Shown here piece by piece: positions 24,612 to 34,405 of a stretch of 54,061 nucleotides of DNA (within the stretch, counting starts at the first letter, position 1; each line of letters starts with the position of its first letter). This stretch comes from Frankia sp. R82. Its GTDB lineage: Bacteria > Actinomycetota > Actinomycetes > Frankiales > Frankiaceae. The position numbers and the translations under genes were made by a program. The stretch is taken from NCBI RefSeq assembly GCF_023716925.1, contig NZ_JAMQQG010000284.1, positions 1-54,061 of the forward strand. The letters are read 5' to 3'. Below the pieces are notes generated by a model. It worked only from the letters and a program-made list of their open reading frames with translations, was not told the origin of the DNA and made no database searches.

Positions 24612-25415
24612 TCAGCGCCCGACGCGGCCGGCCGGGTGGGCGCCGGCGGCGACCAGGTCGGCGACCGTCTGTCGGGGGTCGCCGGTGACGGCGGCCTCGC
24701 CGACCAGCACCGCGTCGGCCCCGGAGGCCGCATATGTGCGCAGGTCGTGGGGCCCGCGCACGCCGGACTCGGCCACCTTCAGCACCCCGGACGGGATCAT
24801 CGGCGCCAACCGGGCGAAGGTGCTTCGGTCGATCTCGAGGGTGCGCAGGTCCCGGGCGTTCACGCCGACCAGGCGGGCGTCGGCGTCCAGCGCGCGGACG
24901 AGTTCGGCCTCGTCGTGCACCTCGACCAGCGCGGTCATCCCGAGGGACTCGATGCGCTCGCGCAGGCCGACCAGGCGAGGCTGGTCAAGCGCCGCGACGA
25001 TCAACAGGACGATGTCCGCGCCGTGCGCGCGGGCCTCGAAGACCTGGTACGGCGAGACGACGAAGTCCTTGCGCAGCAGCGGGACGTCGACCGCACGGCG
25101 CACCGCGTCGAGATCCGCGAGCGAGCCGCCGAACCGGCGCTGCTCGGTGAGCACGCTGATGGCGGCGGCACCGCCCGCCTCGTAGTCCACCGCGAGAGCG
25201 GCTGGATCCGTGATCGCCGCCAGGCTGCCCTTGGACGGCGAACGACGCTTGACCTCGGCGATCACCGACACCGGTGAGTCATGGAAGACGGCCAGCGCGT
25301 CCCGGGGGTCCGGGACGCGCTCGACGCGCCGTTTGAGGTCGTCGAGGGAGGTCTGCTGTTCACGCACGGCAAGGTCTGACCGGACCCCGTCGAGGATGTC
25401 GTCGAGGACGCTCAT
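24612..25415 (-). CDS. trpC: Indole-3-glycerol phosphate synthase
   Basis: A 267-residue TIM-barrel enzyme that closes CdRP to indole-3-glycerol phosphate. The signature [12 protein letters not shown] contains E54 and K56, LLRKDFVV follows, and LVGVNARDL and AESGV close the active site. The frame stays open well upstream, but the product starting with [10 protein letters not shown] (ATG at 25415) matches the family length and start. The block ahead of it is broken by the oppositely oriented Cys-repeat gene, so trpC probably needs a promoter within 25416-25670 rather than relying only on readthrough from hisI-trpE. Confidence 0.96.
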   Translation of the reverse strand: MSVLDDILDGVRSDLAVREQQTSLDDLKRRVERVPDPRDALAVFHDSPVSVIAEVKRRSPSKGSLAAITDPAALAVDYEAGGAAAISVLTEQRRFGGSLADLDAVRRAVDVPLLRKDFVVSPYQVFEARAHGADIVLLIVAALDQPRLVGLRERIESLGMTALVEVHDEAELVRALDADARLVGVNARDLRTLEIDRSTFARLAPMIPSGVLKVAESGVRGPHDLRTYAASGADAVLVGEAAVTGDPRQTVADLVAAGAHPAGRVGR

Positions 25416-25641
25416 CGACCCGTGCTCGCGGCTTTCGCGCTCATGCCGCCGATGGTAGGCCAGGTCACCGACGTGGGCCCCACGCACCCACACCTTGCTA
25501 CGTGCCGCGACCATCCACCCCCACCTCCGAGGGCCGCCCTCGACCGCGGACGTCATCCACCCGGCCCGCTTCGGCGACCTGTCCAGCACGGCACGCCACG
25601 CCACCGGCGCGCCATGCTGGCCGACCACCCCGGCAATCCCG

Positions 25642-25647
25642 TATAGT
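25642..25647 (+). promoter_or_regulatory. -10 element of the Cys-repeat gene
   Basis: TATAGT lies 37 bases upstream of the ATG at 25679 and directly abuts the SOS-type box. No clear -35 hexamer is found 17-18 bases upstream, where the bases read near GGCCGA. It is the most A/T-rich point in several hundred bases. Confidence 0.55.
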
Positions 25648-25661
25648 CGAACACACGTTCG
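25648..25661 (+). promoter_or_regulatory. LexA-type SOS box
   Basis: CGAAC-acac-GTTCG is a perfect ten-base match to the dyad core of the LexA (DinR) box known from Bacillus and actinobacteria (CGAAC-N4-GTTCG). It is preceded by T, as in the extended TCGAAC form. It lies right after the -10, over the expected transcription start, a place where a repressor would block initiation. It is 17 bases upstream of the start codon of the Cys-repeat gene. Confidence 0.72.
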
Positions 25662-25674
25662 GAAACGAGGGAGA

Positions 25675-25758
25675 ATGCATGAACGGATGCATGAACGGAT
25701 GCATGAACGAATGTTTGGACGGATGCCTGGACGGATGTATAGACGGATGCCTGAACGC
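25675..25758 (+). repeat. Seven diverged 12-bp tandem repeats, coding
   Basis: Units start at 25675, 25687, 25699, 25711, 25723, 25735 and 25747 with consensus atgcatgaacgg. The first two are identical and the rest carry one to several changes. Being 12 bases, each unit is four codons, so gain or loss of a unit would not shift the frame. The repeats encode the Cys-rich N-terminus of the gene at 25679. Confidence 0.93.
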
Positions 25759-26050
25759 CCGCCAGGTCCTGGTCCCGCCACTGTCGGGTTGGTCGTCCGT
25801 CGGCGCACGGGTGCCTGAACGGCCCACGGTTGCGCCGGTCGGGCTGCCAGCCAGCGGCCGGGAGCAAGAGCCGCTCGAGCGGCTGCTCCGCTGCCTGGAC
25901 CGGATGGATGCGCTGGTCACTCTGCTGGAGGCCGATCTACGTCGTCAGCAGGACCTGCTCGCCTCGCTCACGACTCCGGAGCGGGTGTCCGGGCCGCTGG
26001 GAGGCGGCGGGTGGGCAGGGCCGCCGGGTGGTCACGGCGGATCCCGGTGA
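25679..26050 (+). CDS. Small Cys-repeat protein with SOS-type promoter, family not recognised
   Basis: A 123-residue product. Residues 1-26 are a tetrapeptide repeat, [MLI]-[ND]-[GE]-C, placing Cys at 4, 8, 12, 16, 20 and 24. Residues 62-102 form an amphipathic helix (motif [19 protein letters not shown]) with one more Cys at 72; the end is a Gly-rich tail. AGGGAG lies five bases from the ATG; a second ATG at 25675 would be too close to it. Among the repeats, changes are synonymous (TGC/TGT) at Cys and conservative (Met/Leu/Ile; Asn/Asp) elsewhere in this frame only. It runs opposite to the trp genes and ends directly against the stop of the trp-associated membrane gene. The SOS box suggests DNA-damage induction. 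I do not know its function; metal or redox chemistry at the Cys ladder is a guess. Confidence 0.72.
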   Translation: MNGCMNGCMNECLDGCLDGCIDGCLNARQVLVPPLSGWSSVGARVPERPTVAPVGLPASGREQEPLERLLRCLDRMDALVTLLEADLRRQQDLLASLTTPERVSGPLGGGGWAGPPGGHGGSR

Positions 26051-26722
26051 TCAGGTGGGGTCGTGGCCCCGCTCGATCGCGTCCCAGGCGTCGACCGGCC
26101 GGGCGTCGCGAGCCTGGTAGCGGCCCGACATCGCCGGCCATCGGCGTCCGCGCGCGGCGGCGAGCGCGCCGGCGGCGGTGAGCAGCAGGCCGCCGAACGC
26201 CGCCAGCCACGGTGCCGCTGTGCGGTGTACGGCGGTGATGTCCGCCGGGCCGCCGACGGACAGCTGGCGCACGCTGTCGGTGCGGCGCAGCGCGGGCGTC
26301 GGGTCGAGGCCGATCCGCAGCACCACATAGACGATGCCGATCCCGGCCACGATGGCCAGCAGACCCACAGCGGCGCGCCCGATACCGCGGGCGGCCACGA
26401 TCGCCACGGTGGCAGCCAACCCGACCAGGGCGAGAGCGGTCGCTGCCGGGGCAAGTGTGGAGCCGGTCCAGTGGGTGGCCAGCGGCGCGGCCACGGCTGC
26501 ACCGTCACTGGCGGTGTGCGGCGCGCCGACCCTGGCGGAGACCCAGGTCGCCGCCCCACACACGAGTACCAGTCCCGCGCCGAGCAGACAGCCGAGCACG
26601 GCCAGACCGCGTTCCCGCCGCCCGGCGCGGGCGGCGTCGCCCGCGCCCGGCGCAGAACCGGGCGACCCGGGGAGCCCGGGCGTCGCGTCGGGGGACGCGG
26701 GGCCCGAAGAGGAGGAGGTCAT
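26051..26722 (-). CDS. Trp biosynthesis-associated membrane protein (Trp_oprn_chp)
   Basis: A 223-residue protein with four predicted membrane helices: GAGLVLVCGAATWVSA, ALALVGLAATVAIVAA, GLLAIVAGIGIVYVVLRIG and AAFGGLLLTAAGALAAA. This family lies in actinobacterial trp operons and its function is not known. The ATG at 26722 overlaps the trpE stop (ATGA). It ends one base beyond the stop of the oppositely oriented Cys-repeat gene, so the two 3' ends meet exactly. Long Ala/Gly/Pro-rich N-terminus (about 35 residues) precedes the first helix. Confidence 0.88.
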   Translation of the reverse strand: MTSSSSGPASPDATPGLPGSPGSAPGAGDAARAGRRERGLAVLGCLLGAGLVLVCGAATWVSARVGAPHTASDGAAVAAPLATHWTGSTLAPAATALALVGLAATVAIVAARGIGRAAVGLLAIVAGIGIVYVVLRIGLDPTPALRRTDSVRQLSVGGPADITAVHRTAAPWLAAFGGLLLTAAGALAAARGRRWPAMSGRYQARDARPVDAWDAIERGHDPT

Positions 26723-28284
26723 GCCGGCGGTCGGAGGGATTCGGCGACCTCGATAGCCCGCAGTACGGCGGCGGCCTTGGTGCGGCTCTCGAGATCTTCG
26801 GCATCGGGATCGGAGTCGGCGACGATTCCGGCACCGGCCTGGACGTAGGCGACGCCGTCGCGGATCACCGCGGTCCGGATCGCGATGGCGGTGTCCAGGT
26901 CGCCGCCGAAGTCCAGATAACCGACCACCCCGCCGTAGACGCCGCGGCGGGTCGGTTCCAGCTCGTCGATGACCTCCATCGCACGCACCTTCGGCGCCCC
27001 GGACAGCGTCCCGGCGGGGAACGTCGCGGCCAGCACGTCCACGGCACTGCGCTGTCCGGCCACCTCACCGATCACCGTGGAGACGATATGCATGATGTGG
27101 GAGAAGCGCTCGACCTCCGCGAACTCGACGACTCGCACCGAACCGGGCACACACACCCGGCCGAGGTCGTTGCGGACGAGGTCGACCAGCATCACGTGCT
27201 CGGCGCGTTCCTTCGGGTCGGCCAGCATCTCGGTGGCAAGCTCGGCGTCCTGTTCCGGCGTCGCGCCACGGGGGCGGGAGCCGGCGATCGGGTGCAGCAG
27301 GGCGCGGCGTCCGGTGACCTTCACATGCGCCTCCGGCGACGATCCGACGACGTCGTGGTCGCCGAAGCGCAGCAGGTACATGTACGGGCTTGGGTTGGTG
27401 GTGCGCAGCACCCGGTAGACGTCCAGCGGATCGGCGGTCGTGGCGCGCTCGAAGCGCTGCGAGACGACGATCTGGAAGCACTCCCCGGCGCGGATCTCCT
27501 CGATCGCGCGCTCGACCGCGCTCTGGTAGGCACCGGGCGGCGTGGCGGAGACGAAGTCCTTGACACCGGTGAGCGCACCGGTGGTCGTGGCCACCGTCGG
27601 CTCGCTCCACTTGGCCAGGTCGCTGGTCATCGTGTCCAGGCGCGCCACCGCCTCGTCGTAGAGGGCGTCGAGTTCGGCCGGGTCACGGGGGCTGACGGCA
27701 GCACGGCGGTCGGTTGCGGGGCGGCCTGGTCCGTCCGCGGCGGACGCGGTGAAGGCGTTGGCCACGAGCAGGCAGGACCCATCCCGGTGGTCCAGGACGG
27801 CGAGGTCGGTGACCAGCAGCATGCGCAGCTCGGGCAGGTGCAGGTCGTCCACGGCGTGCGACGGCAGCCGTTCGATCCGCCGGACGATGTCATAGCTGAG
27901 GTAGCCGACAAGCCCGCCCATCAGGGGTGGTGCGCCGTCGTCATGAGCGGCGCGCAGGCTGCTTTCCACCGCGCGCAGGATGTCCAGCGGGTCACCACCG
28001 GTCGGCACCCCCGGCGGTGGTGTGCCGTCCACCCACAGGGCCTTGCCGTCGCGCTCGGTGAGCGTCGCCGCCGCCCGTACGCCCACGAACGAATAGCGCG
28101 ACCACTCGCCGCCGTGCTCGGCCGACTCCAGCAGAAACGTGCCCGGGCCGCCGGCGAGCTTGCGGTAGATGCCGACCGGGGTTTCGCCGTCGGCGAGCAG
28201 CCGACGGGTGACAGCGACGACCGGATGGCGGGCCGCGGCGGCGTGGAAGCCGGCCCGGTCGGGAACGATGCGGCCGGTGGTCAT
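26719..28284 (-). CDS. trpE: Anthranilate synthase component I
   Basis: A 521-residue enzyme that makes anthranilate from chorismate, with ammonia from a glutamine amidotransferase partner (TrpG) not encoded here. The Trp feedback motif LLES is at 51-54, so inhibition by tryptophan is expected. The catalytic half has [13 protein letters not shown], the PIAGSRPRG motif and [20 protein letters not shown]. The ATG overlaps the hisI stop by four bases. Regulation by an attenuator is not evident, since no Trp-rich leader stands before it. Confidence 0.97.
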   Translation of the reverse strand: MTTGRIVPDRAGFHAAAARHPVVAVTRRLLADGETPVGIYRKLAGGPGTFLLESAEHGGEWSRYSFVGVRAAATLTERDGKALWVDGTPPPGVPTGGDPLDILRAVESSLRAAHDDGAPPLMGGLVGYLSYDIVRRIERLPSHAVDDLHLPELRMLLVTDLAVLDHRDGSCLLVANAFTASAADGPGRPATDRRAAVSPRDPAELDALYDEAVARLDTMTSDLAKWSEPTVATTTGALTGVKDFVSATPPGAYQSAVERAIEEIRAGECFQIVVSQRFERATTADPLDVYRVLRTTNPSPYMYLLRFGDHDVVGSSPEAHVKVTGRRALLHPIAGSRPRGATPEQDAELATEMLADPKERAEHVMLVDLVRNDLGRVCVPGSVRVVEFAEVERFSHIMHIVSTVIGEVAGQRSAVDVLAATFPAGTLSGAPKVRAMEVIDELEPTRRGVYGGVVGYLDFGGDLDTAIAIRTAVIRDGVAYVQAGAGIVADSDPDAEDLESRTKAAAVLRAIEVAESLRPPA

Positions 28285-28682
28285 CGGCCGGCCTCGGAGT
28301 CCGGCCCGGAATCCGGGTTACCCACGCGGGCGGGCAGCGGGCCGCCGGCCTCAAAACAGGTGTGGGTGCCGGTGTGGCACGCCGGGCCGATCTGGTCGAC
28401 CCGCACCAGCAGGGCGTCGCCATCGCAGTCGAGCGCGACCGAGCGGACCCACTGCTGGTGGCCCGACGTATCGCCCTTGACCCAGTACTCACCGCGGCTA
28501 CGGCTCCAGTACGTGGCCCGCCCGGTGGTCAACGTCCGGTGCAGCGCCTCGTCGTCCATCCACCCGAGCATCAGCACCTCCCCGGTGTCGTACTGCTGGG
28601 CGATGGCCGGGAACAGGCCGGCACCGTCGCGGCGCAGGCGCCCGGCGATGTCAGGGTCGAGAGCGGAGGGACGTTCGGTCAC
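28281..28682 (-). CDS. hisI: Phosphoribosyl-AMP cyclohydrolase
   Basis: A 133-residue enzyme opening the purine ring of PR-AMP in the third step of histidine synthesis. The zinc and magnesium residues are visible: DCDGD (C86) and CHTGTHTCF (C102 and C109). The short GTG start at 28682 places it four bases after the stop of the ABC transporter gene, without a strong ribosome site. The pyrophosphohydrolase (HisE) is not fused. The stop overlaps the trpE ATG, joining the histidine and tryptophan genes. Confidence 0.96.
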   Translation of the reverse strand: MTERPSALDPDIAGRLRRDGAGLFPAIAQQYDTGEVLMLGWMDDEALHRTLTTGRATYWSRSRGEYWVKGDTSGHQQWVRSVALDCDGDALLVRVDQIGPACHTGTHTCFEAGGPLPARVGNPDSGPDSEAGR

Positions 28683-28686
28683 AGCT

Positions 28687-30708
28687 TCATTCTGCTCCCC
28701 CACCGGCCGGGCGCGGGGCCGGCGTCCGGGGTGCCGCGGGCACGCGGCGCTGATCGGCGAGGGCCGCCGAGGCCGGGACCGCCAGCCTCGGTCGCGCGCC
28801 CGCAGGCCCGGTCGCCCCGATCCCCGCAGCCCAGGACTGGTGCAGCCGCTGGTAGATCCCGGGCACGCGGACCAGATCCCCGTGCCGCCCACGCTGGGCG
28901 ATCCGGCCAGCGTCGACGACCAGTACCTCGTCCGCCGTCTCGGCCGTGGACAGCCGGTGGGCGATTGTCACCGACGTGCGGTGGCGCATCAGTTCGGCCA
29001 GGGCCTGGGCCAGACGCACCTCGGTCTCCGGGTCGACCGCGGAGGTGGCCTCGTCGAGGACGAGCAGGTCGGGGTCGGCCAGCCGGGCCCTGGCCAGCGC
29101 TACCAGCTGGCGTTCGCCGGCCGACAGCCGCGATCCGCTCTCCCCCACCCGGGTGGCGAGCCCGCCGGGCTGGGCGGCGAGCCAGTCGCCAAGGCCGAGC
29201 GCCTCGAACGCGGCGTGTACCGCGGTGTCATCGGCCTCCGGGCGGCCGTAGCGGACGTTGTCGGCGATCGTCAGATCGAACAGGAACCCCTCCTGCGGCA
29301 CCAGCAGGACCCGGCGGCGCAGAGAGGCGAACCGCACCTGGTCGAGCGGTACCCCGCCGACCAGGACCTGCCCCACGCTTGGGTCCATCAGTCGGGTCAG
29401 CAGCTTGACCAGGGTTGTTTTGCCGGAGCCGGTCTCGCCGACCACGGCGATCCGGCTACCCGCGACGATCTCCAGATCAATGTCCCGCAGTACCTGCGGC
29501 CCGTCCGGGTAGGCGAACCCGACCCCGGTGAAGCGCACGCCCAGCGGTCCCGCCGGCAGATCACGCCCGGACGGTTCCGGGTATCCGCCGGCGGGGCCGG
29601 CGGGGCCGGCCAGGGCCGGATCGCGGACGTCGGTGGGCAGGTCGAGGACATCGAGCACGCGGCGCAGGCCCGCCAGCGCGTTCGCCGCGTCGTTGAGGAT
29701 CTCGGTCATCGACTGGATCGGCATGATGAACAGGGTCATCAGGAACAGGAAGGCGACCAGTCGGCCGGTGCTGATCGACCCGTCGACGCCGAGCAGAACG
29801 CCGACGATGACGGCCGACGCGGTGGCTACGGCGGCCACCAGCTCGCTCAGCGAGAACACACCGGCGATCATTCGCTGGGCCGAGGTCTGGGCGGCGCGAT
29901 GGCGATCGATCGAGGTGTCGATACGCCGGGCGGTCCGCTCCTGGACGCCGTAGGCCCGCACGACCGAGGCGCCGACGACAGCCTCGGCGACGGCGCCGAG
30001 CAGATCGCCGATGCGTTCCCGGACCTGGGCATACCGTCCGGCGAGGCGGCGCTGAGTGTGCCGGGTGAACAGAAACAGGGGGACGTAGAAGCCGTAGACC
30101 ACCAGGGTGAGCGGCCAGGAGTAGATGACCATCAGCACGGTCGCGATCAGCATCTGTCCGGTCGAGACCAACAACATCACGCCGCCGAACTGCAGGAACT
30201 GCGACATCTGGTCGATGTCGCTGGTGACCCGGGAGGTCAACGAGCCACGGCGCTGCGCGGACTGGCTGAGCATCGACAGATCGTGGATGTGGCGGAACGC
30301 CCGGATCCGCAGGGCGGCAAGGGCCGTCTCGGACAGCCGGTACAGCCGCCGGTTCATCCGGTAGTTGGCCAGCGCGGTCAACATGATCACTATCGCGGCC
30401 ACCCCGACGGCCGCGCCGACCAGAGCCAGGTCGACCTGGTCATCCGCAAGACCCCGGTCGAGGATCTGCTGGACTGTCACCGGAATGGCGACCTTGCCTG
30501 CGGTGGCGACCGCGGCGAGTGCCAGGGTACCCACCAGACCGCGGGTCAGGTCGGGGGCGAGTGCACGCAGTCGCCGCAGCGTCGTCGTCAGCAGATCCAC
30601 GCGAGTTGGCTCGGCGCCGCCGAGTCCTGCACCGGACGGGTCGGGCGGTGCGGAACCGGGCGGTGCGGAACCGGGGGGTGCGGGGCTCGTCTGGATGGGC
30701 GTGGTCAT
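28687..30708 (-). CDS. ABC exporter half-transporter, catalytically competent NBD
   Basis: A 673-residue fused membrane domain and ATPase. Six transmembrane helices span about 65-330, including [17 protein letters not shown] and [15 protein letters not shown]. The ATPase begins near 410, with Walker [10 protein letters not shown] and Walker [15 protein letters not shown], which retains the catalytic Glu. The signature reads LSAGERQ rather than LSGGQ. Paired with the upstream gene, whose Walker B has Asp instead of Glu and whose signature is LSGGQ, it matches a heterodimeric exporter with one competent and one degenerate site. Its ATG overlaps the stop of that gene by four bases. The substrate is unknown. 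It lies inside the his/trp block, and its tail ends four bases from hisI. Confidence 0.9.
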   Translation of the reverse strand: MTTPIQTSPAPPGSAPPGSAPPDPSGAGLGGAEPTRVDLLTTTLRRLRALAPDLTRGLVGTLALAAVATAGKVAIPVTVQQILDRGLADDQVDLALVGAAVGVAAIVIMLTALANYRMNRRLYRLSETALAALRIRAFRHIHDLSMLSQSAQRRGSLTSRVTSDIDQMSQFLQFGGVMLLVSTGQMLIATVLMVIYSWPLTLVVYGFYVPLFLFTRHTQRRLAGRYAQVRERIGDLLGAVAEAVVGASVVRAYGVQERTARRIDTSIDRHRAAQTSAQRMIAGVFSLSELVAAVATASAVIVGVLLGVDGSISTGRLVAFLFLMTLFIMPIQSMTEILNDAANALAGLRRVLDVLDLPTDVRDPALAGPAGPAGGYPEPSGRDLPAGPLGVRFTGVGFAYPDGPQVLRDIDLEIVAGSRIAVVGETGSGKTTLVKLLTRLMDPSVGQVLVGGVPLDQVRFASLRRRVLLVPQEGFLFDLTIADNVRYGRPEADDTAVHAAFEALGLGDWLAAQPGGLATRVGESGSRLSAGERQLVALARARLADPDLLVLDEATSAVDPETEVRLAQALAELMRHRTSVTIAHRLSTAETADEVLVVDAGRIAQRGRHGDLVRVPGIYQRLHQSWAAGIGATGPAGARPRLAVPASAALADQRRVPAAPRTPAPRPAGGGAE

Positions 30709-32744
30709 CGCGCCGTCTCCGGCTCCTGGGTGGGCTCCGTTTTCCGGGTGGGCTCTGGAGCTCGTTCTGGCTCGGGGTCGGCGGTGTCGAGGGCGGCTGC
30801 CTGCGCGGCCAGTTCGTAGGCGGTGAGCAGGGCCGCATAGCGGGGCGAGGTGGCCAGCAGGTCCTCGTGGCGGCCATGGCCGATCACCTGTCCGCCCTCG
30901 AGGTGCACCACCTCGTCCGCCAGGGCGATCGTGGAGCGGCGCTGGGCGACGACTACCACCGTGGCGGCACCGGCGCGGGCCCGCAGATCCGCGAGGATCG
31001 CGGCCTCGACCCGTGGGTCGACGCTGGCGGTCGCGTCGTCGAGGACCAGCAGCCGGGGCTCGCGCAGCAGGGCCCGGGCCAGGCAGATCCGTTGGCGCTG
31101 GCCGCCGGACAGGCTGGTGCCCCGTTCGCCGACCATGGTGTCGAGTCCGTCCGGGAGCTTGGCGACAAACCGGTCGGCCTGGGCCCGGCGCAGTGCTGTC
31201 CACACCGCGTCGTCGGTGGCGGTCAGACCCAGCGTGATGTTGGCGCGCACGCTGTCGTCGAACAGGAACGCCTGCTGGGCCACGACGGCCACCGCCCGGC
31301 TCACCTCTCCGACGGCAAGGTCACGCAGATCGATCCCATCGAGCAGGACCTCACCGTGGTCTGGATCAACGAGCCGGGCGAGCAGGCCCACCAGGGTCGA
31401 CTTGCCCGCGCCGGTCCGTCCGGTGATCGCGACGACGCTGCCCGGAGCCACCTCGACGCTCACCTGGTCCACCGTCGGTCGCTGATCCCGGGCCGACTGC
31501 GTCACCGCCGTGCCCCCGGTCACCGGTCCGTCGGGTGCGAGGACCGCGGGGTCGGGAGCGGAGGCCGTGCGCTCGGGGTCGCTGCCGGGGTAGGTGTAGG
31601 TGACGTCGCGCAGACCCAGCGCCGCGGGGCCGGTGCCGGTCAGGGTGCGGGGGCCATGGCGCTCGTCCGAGCGGGCCTGGGTCACCGCGTCCACCCGCTG
31701 ACGGCCGACGACGGCGCGCGGCAGCTCGCCGAACACCCAGCCGAACGCGCGCAGCGGGAAGGCCAGCAGGGTGAACAGGTAGGCGACCCGGACGAGCTGA
31801 CCGACGTCGATCGCCCCGGCCTGGATCCGCATGGCACCGACGAACAGCACGGCCAGGATGCCGAGGTTCGGCAGCGCCTCCATCAGCGGGTCGAACATGC
31901 CGCGCAGCCGCCCGGCGTTGATCATCGCGTCACGCAGCCGTTCGGCGCGGTCGGCGAAGCGGGCGGTCTCCTCCTCCTCGCGGCCGAGGGCCTTCACCAC
32001 GAGCGCGCCGTCGAACGACTCGTGCGCCACCGCACTCACCTCGCCGCGCAGGGCCTGGGCGGCCGAGTACAACGGCGACGCCCGCCGGGCATACCAGATG
32101 TTGATCAGGCCGAAGGTGGGGAAGACCGCGAGCCCGATCAGGGCCAGCACGGGATCGGTGACGACGAGCAGCGCCAGTGCGGCCACCAGCATCGCCAGCG
32201 CCCCGACGGCGAACGGCAGCGGCATCAGCGGCGAGACCAGTGCTTCGACGTCCGCGTTGGCGTTGGACAGCAGGCTGCCGGTGGAATGGCTCTGATGCCA
32301 GGACAGCGGCAGCCGCAGGTACTGGCGGGTGACCTCGTGGCGGTAGCGGGCCTGCAGGCGGAACACCACCGCGCCGCCGGCGAGCCGGCGCAGGTACATG
32401 CCGAAGGCCCGCACGATGCCGACGGCGACGAACGCGACGCCGACCACCGCGAGCGCGGACCAGTCGGCGTGGCCCCGATCGATGGCCGGGAGCACGACCC
32501 GGTCCGTCGCCTCGCCGAGTACGAGCGAGCTCGCCACCCCACTCAGGGTGAACAGGCAGCCGCCGAACGTCGCCAGCGCGAACTGCCGGGGTTCCCGGAC
32601 CGCGGCCCGCCACATCGTGGCCAGGCCCCGCGAGATGATCCCCGGACGTCTCCCGCCGCCGACATGGTCTCCGCCGCCGATATGGTCTCCGGTGTCGGTA
32701 CGGTCTCCGGTGTCGGTACGGTCTCCGGTGTCGGACTCCGTCAT
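30705..32744 (-). CDS. ABC exporter half-transporter, degenerate NBD
   Basis: A 679-residue partner of the downstream half-transporter. The N-terminus holds a Thr/Asp/Gly repeat from an 18-bp tandem repeat. The membrane domain (about 50-330) is followed by an ATPase with Walker A GRTGAGKSTL, signature LSGGQRQ, and Walker B LLVLDDATASVDP, in which the catalytic Glu is replaced by Asp. An insert of about 40 residues precedes the ATPase core. The asymmetry defines the degenerate site of a heterodimer. Start at the ATG 32744, ten bases after hisF. The likely role is export of a lipid, peptide or drug; the sequence does not say which. Confidence 0.9.
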   Translation of the reverse strand: MTESDTGDRTDTGDRTDTGDHIGGGDHVGGGRRPGIISRGLATMWRAAVREPRQFALATFGGCLFTLSGVASSLVLGEATDRVVLPAIDRGHADWSALAVVGVAFVAVGIVRAFGMYLRRLAGGAVVFRLQARYRHEVTRQYLRLPLSWHQSHSTGSLLSNANADVEALVSPLMPLPFAVGALAMLVAALALLVVTDPVLALIGLAVFPTFGLINIWYARRASPLYSAAQALRGEVSAVAHESFDGALVVKALGREEEETARFADRAERLRDAMINAGRLRGMFDPLMEALPNLGILAVLFVGAMRIQAGAIDVGQLVRVAYLFTLLAFPLRAFGWVFGELPRAVVGRQRVDAVTQARSDERHGPRTLTGTGPAALGLRDVTYTYPGSDPERTASAPDPAVLAPDGPVTGGTAVTQSARDQRPTVDQVSVEVAPGSVVAITGRTGAGKSTLVGLLARLVDPDHGEVLLDGIDLRDLAVGEVSRAVAVVAQQAFLFDDSVRANITLGLTATDDAVWTALRRAQADRFVAKLPDGLDTMVGERGTSLSGGQRQRICLARALLREPRLLVLDDATASVDPRVEAAILADLRARAGAATVVVVAQRRSTIALADEVVHLEGGQVIGHGRHEDLLATSPRYAALLTAYELAAQAAALDTADPEPERAPEPTRKTEPTQEPETAR
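32663..32734 (+). repeat. 18-bp tandem repeat in the N-terminus of the ABC gene
   Basis: Four units start at 32663, 32681, 32699 and 32717; the last two are identical (tacggtctccggtgtcgg), the first two diverge. They encode a Thr-Asp-Gly repeat in the N-terminal cytosolic tail of the half-transporter. Confidence 0.9.
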
Positions 32745-32754
32745 CGGAATCCCG

Positions 32755-33519
32755 TCAGCGCACCGGGACGTCGGCGTCCCGCAGCGCGGTCTTCACCTGG
32801 CCGATGCGCAGCTGCCCGAAGTGGAACACGCTCGCGGCGAGCACGGCGTCCGCGCCCGCGGCCACCGCCGGGGCGAAATGCGCGAGGTCCCCGGCGCCGC
32901 CGCTGGCGATCACCGGGACGTCGACCTCGGCCCGCACGGCGGTGAGCAGCTCCAGGTCGTAGCCGTCGCGGGTGCCGTCAGCGTCCATCGAGTTGAGCAG
33001 GATCTCCCCCGAGCCGAGCTCCGTGACCTGCGCCGCCCACGCGACCGCGTCGATGCCGGTGCCGCGCCGTCCCCCGTGGGTGGTGACCTCGAAGCGGGGG
33101 CCGTCCGGGTCGGGGCAGCGGCGGGCGTCGATGGAGATCACGATGCACTGGTTGCCGAACCGGTGGGCGCATTCGCGGACGAGTTCCGGGCGGGCGACGG
33201 CCGCGGTGTTGATGCCGACCTTGTCCGCGCCGGCCCGCAGCAGCCGGTCGACGTCCTCGGCGGAGCGTACGCCGCCGCCGACGGTCAGCGGGATGAACAC
33301 CTGCTCGGCGGTGCGCCGCACGATGTCGTAGGTGGTCGCCCGGTCCCCGGAGGAGGCGGTGATGTCGAGGAAGGTCAGCTCGTCGGCACCCTCGGCGTCG
33401 TAGAGGCGGGCCATCTCGACCGGGTCGCCGGCGTCGCGCAGATCGGTGAAGTTGACGCCCTTGACGACCCGCCCGCCGTCGACGTCCAGACAGGGAATGA
33501 CCCGGACGGCGACACTCAC
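32755..33519 (-). CDS. hisF: Imidazole glycerol phosphate synthase cyclase subunit
   Basis: A 254-residue TIM barrel. The catalytic aspartates are D12 ([14 protein letters not shown]) and D131 (ISIDARR). It takes the ammonia released by HisH and closes the imidazole ring. The GTG start overlaps the priA stop by four bases (GTGA). The gene ends ten bases before the ABC exporter pair, so both sets may be on one transcript. Confidence 0.97.
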   Translation of the reverse strand: MSVAVRVIPCLDVDGGRVVKGVNFTDLRDAGDPVEMARLYDAEGADELTFLDITASSGDRATTYDIVRRTAEQVFIPLTVGGGVRSAEDVDRLLRAGADKVGINTAAVARPELVRECAHRFGNQCIVISIDARRCPDPDGPRFEVTTHGGRRGTGIDAVAWAAQVTELGSGEILLNSMDADGTRDGYDLELLTAVRAEVDVPVIASGGAGDLAHFAPAVAAGADAVLAASVFHFGQLRIGQVKTALRDADVPVR

Positions 33520-34316
33520 CGGCCCGCCCCGCCGCCGCCGACCGAGCCGGCCGCGTCCTGGCCCAGGCTGCCCGTGGACCGGGTGGGACTGCCGGCGGCG
33601 AGGCTCGCGGTGAGGGCCAGCGCCTGCGGCAGGGTGAACGCGCCGGCGTACAGGGCCTTGCCGATGATGGCGCCCTCGACCCCGGGGATGGCGGCGATCT
33701 CGGTCAGGTCCTCCAGCTTCGACACGCCCCCGCTGGCCACCACGGGACGGTCCGTCGCAGCGGTCACCGAGCGCAGCAGTTCGACGTTCGGGCCGGTCAG
33801 CGTCCCGTCCCGGCGGACGTCGGTGAGGACGTAGCGGGCGCAGCCGTCGGCGTCGAGACGGGTGAGGACGTCGTAGAGCTCCCCGCCCTCGCGGGTCCAG
33901 CCACGGGCGGCGAGCGTGGTGCCGCGCACGTCCAGGCCGACGGCGATGCGGTCGCCGACCCGGGCGATCGCCCGGCGCACCCAGTCGGGGTTCTCCAGCG
34001 CCGCGGTGCCGATGTTCACCCGGGCCGCGCCGGTCGCCAGCGCCGCGTCGAGCGAGTCGTCGTCGCGGATGCCGCCGGAGACCTCCACGGCGACGTCGAC
34101 GGAGCGCACGACCTTGGCGATCAGCTCCCGGTTGGACCCGCGGCCGAACGCAGCATCAAGATCGACAAGATGGATCCACTCGGCGCCGTCCCGCTGCCAG
34201 GTGAGCGCCGCCTCCAGCGGGTCGCCATAGGACGTCTCGGAGCCGGCCTCGCCCTGGACGAGACGCACGGCAAGACCGTCGGCCACATCGACGGCGGGCA
34301 GCAGAGTCAGAGCCAT
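33516..34316 (-). CDS. priA: Bifunctional ProFAR/PRA isomerase, PriA (HisA/TrpF)
   Basis: A 266-residue TIM barrel that serves both histidine and tryptophan synthesis in actinobacteria. Acid/base residues are D10 (LPAVDVADG) and D170 ([11 protein letters not shown]); an Arg-rich loop and GW at 139-140 match the TrpF-capable type. No separate trpF is in the window, which agrees with a dual role. A Gly/Ser-rich C-terminal extension of about 25 residues follows the last helix and looks disordered. It follows hisH after 89 bases. Confidence 0.94.
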   Translation of the reverse strand: MALTLLPAVDVADGLAVRLVQGEAGSETSYGDPLEAALTWQRDGAEWIHLVDLDAAFGRGSNRELIAKVVRSVDVAVEVSGGIRDDDSLDAALATGAARVNIGTAALENPDWVRRAIARVGDRIAVGLDVRGTTLAARGWTREGGELYDVLTRLDADGCARYVLTDVRRDGTLTGPNVELLRSVTAATDRPVVASGGVSKLEDLTEIAAIPGVEGAIIGKALYAGAFTLPQALALTASLAAGSPTRSTGSLGQDAAGSVGGGGAGR

Positions 34317-34405
34317 GCCGACACCCTACGGGCTGTCCGACCTGGACGGATCCGGCAGCGGGCCGCAGCTGTCCGGGCGGTGGGAAGCGCAACTCCGACC
34401 GGACG

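Noticed and set aside
24290-24733. Small gene between trpC and trpB, as in some streptomycetes
   Set aside because: The open frame has poor composition, overlaps trpB out of frame and lacks a ribosome site.
25675-25758. CRISPR-like array
   Set aside because: Units are only 12 bp, directly adjacent with no spacers, and encode protein.
26455-30819. Very long plus-strand open frame over trpE, hisI and the ABC gene
   Set aside because: High-GC shadow of real minus-strand genes with family motifs.
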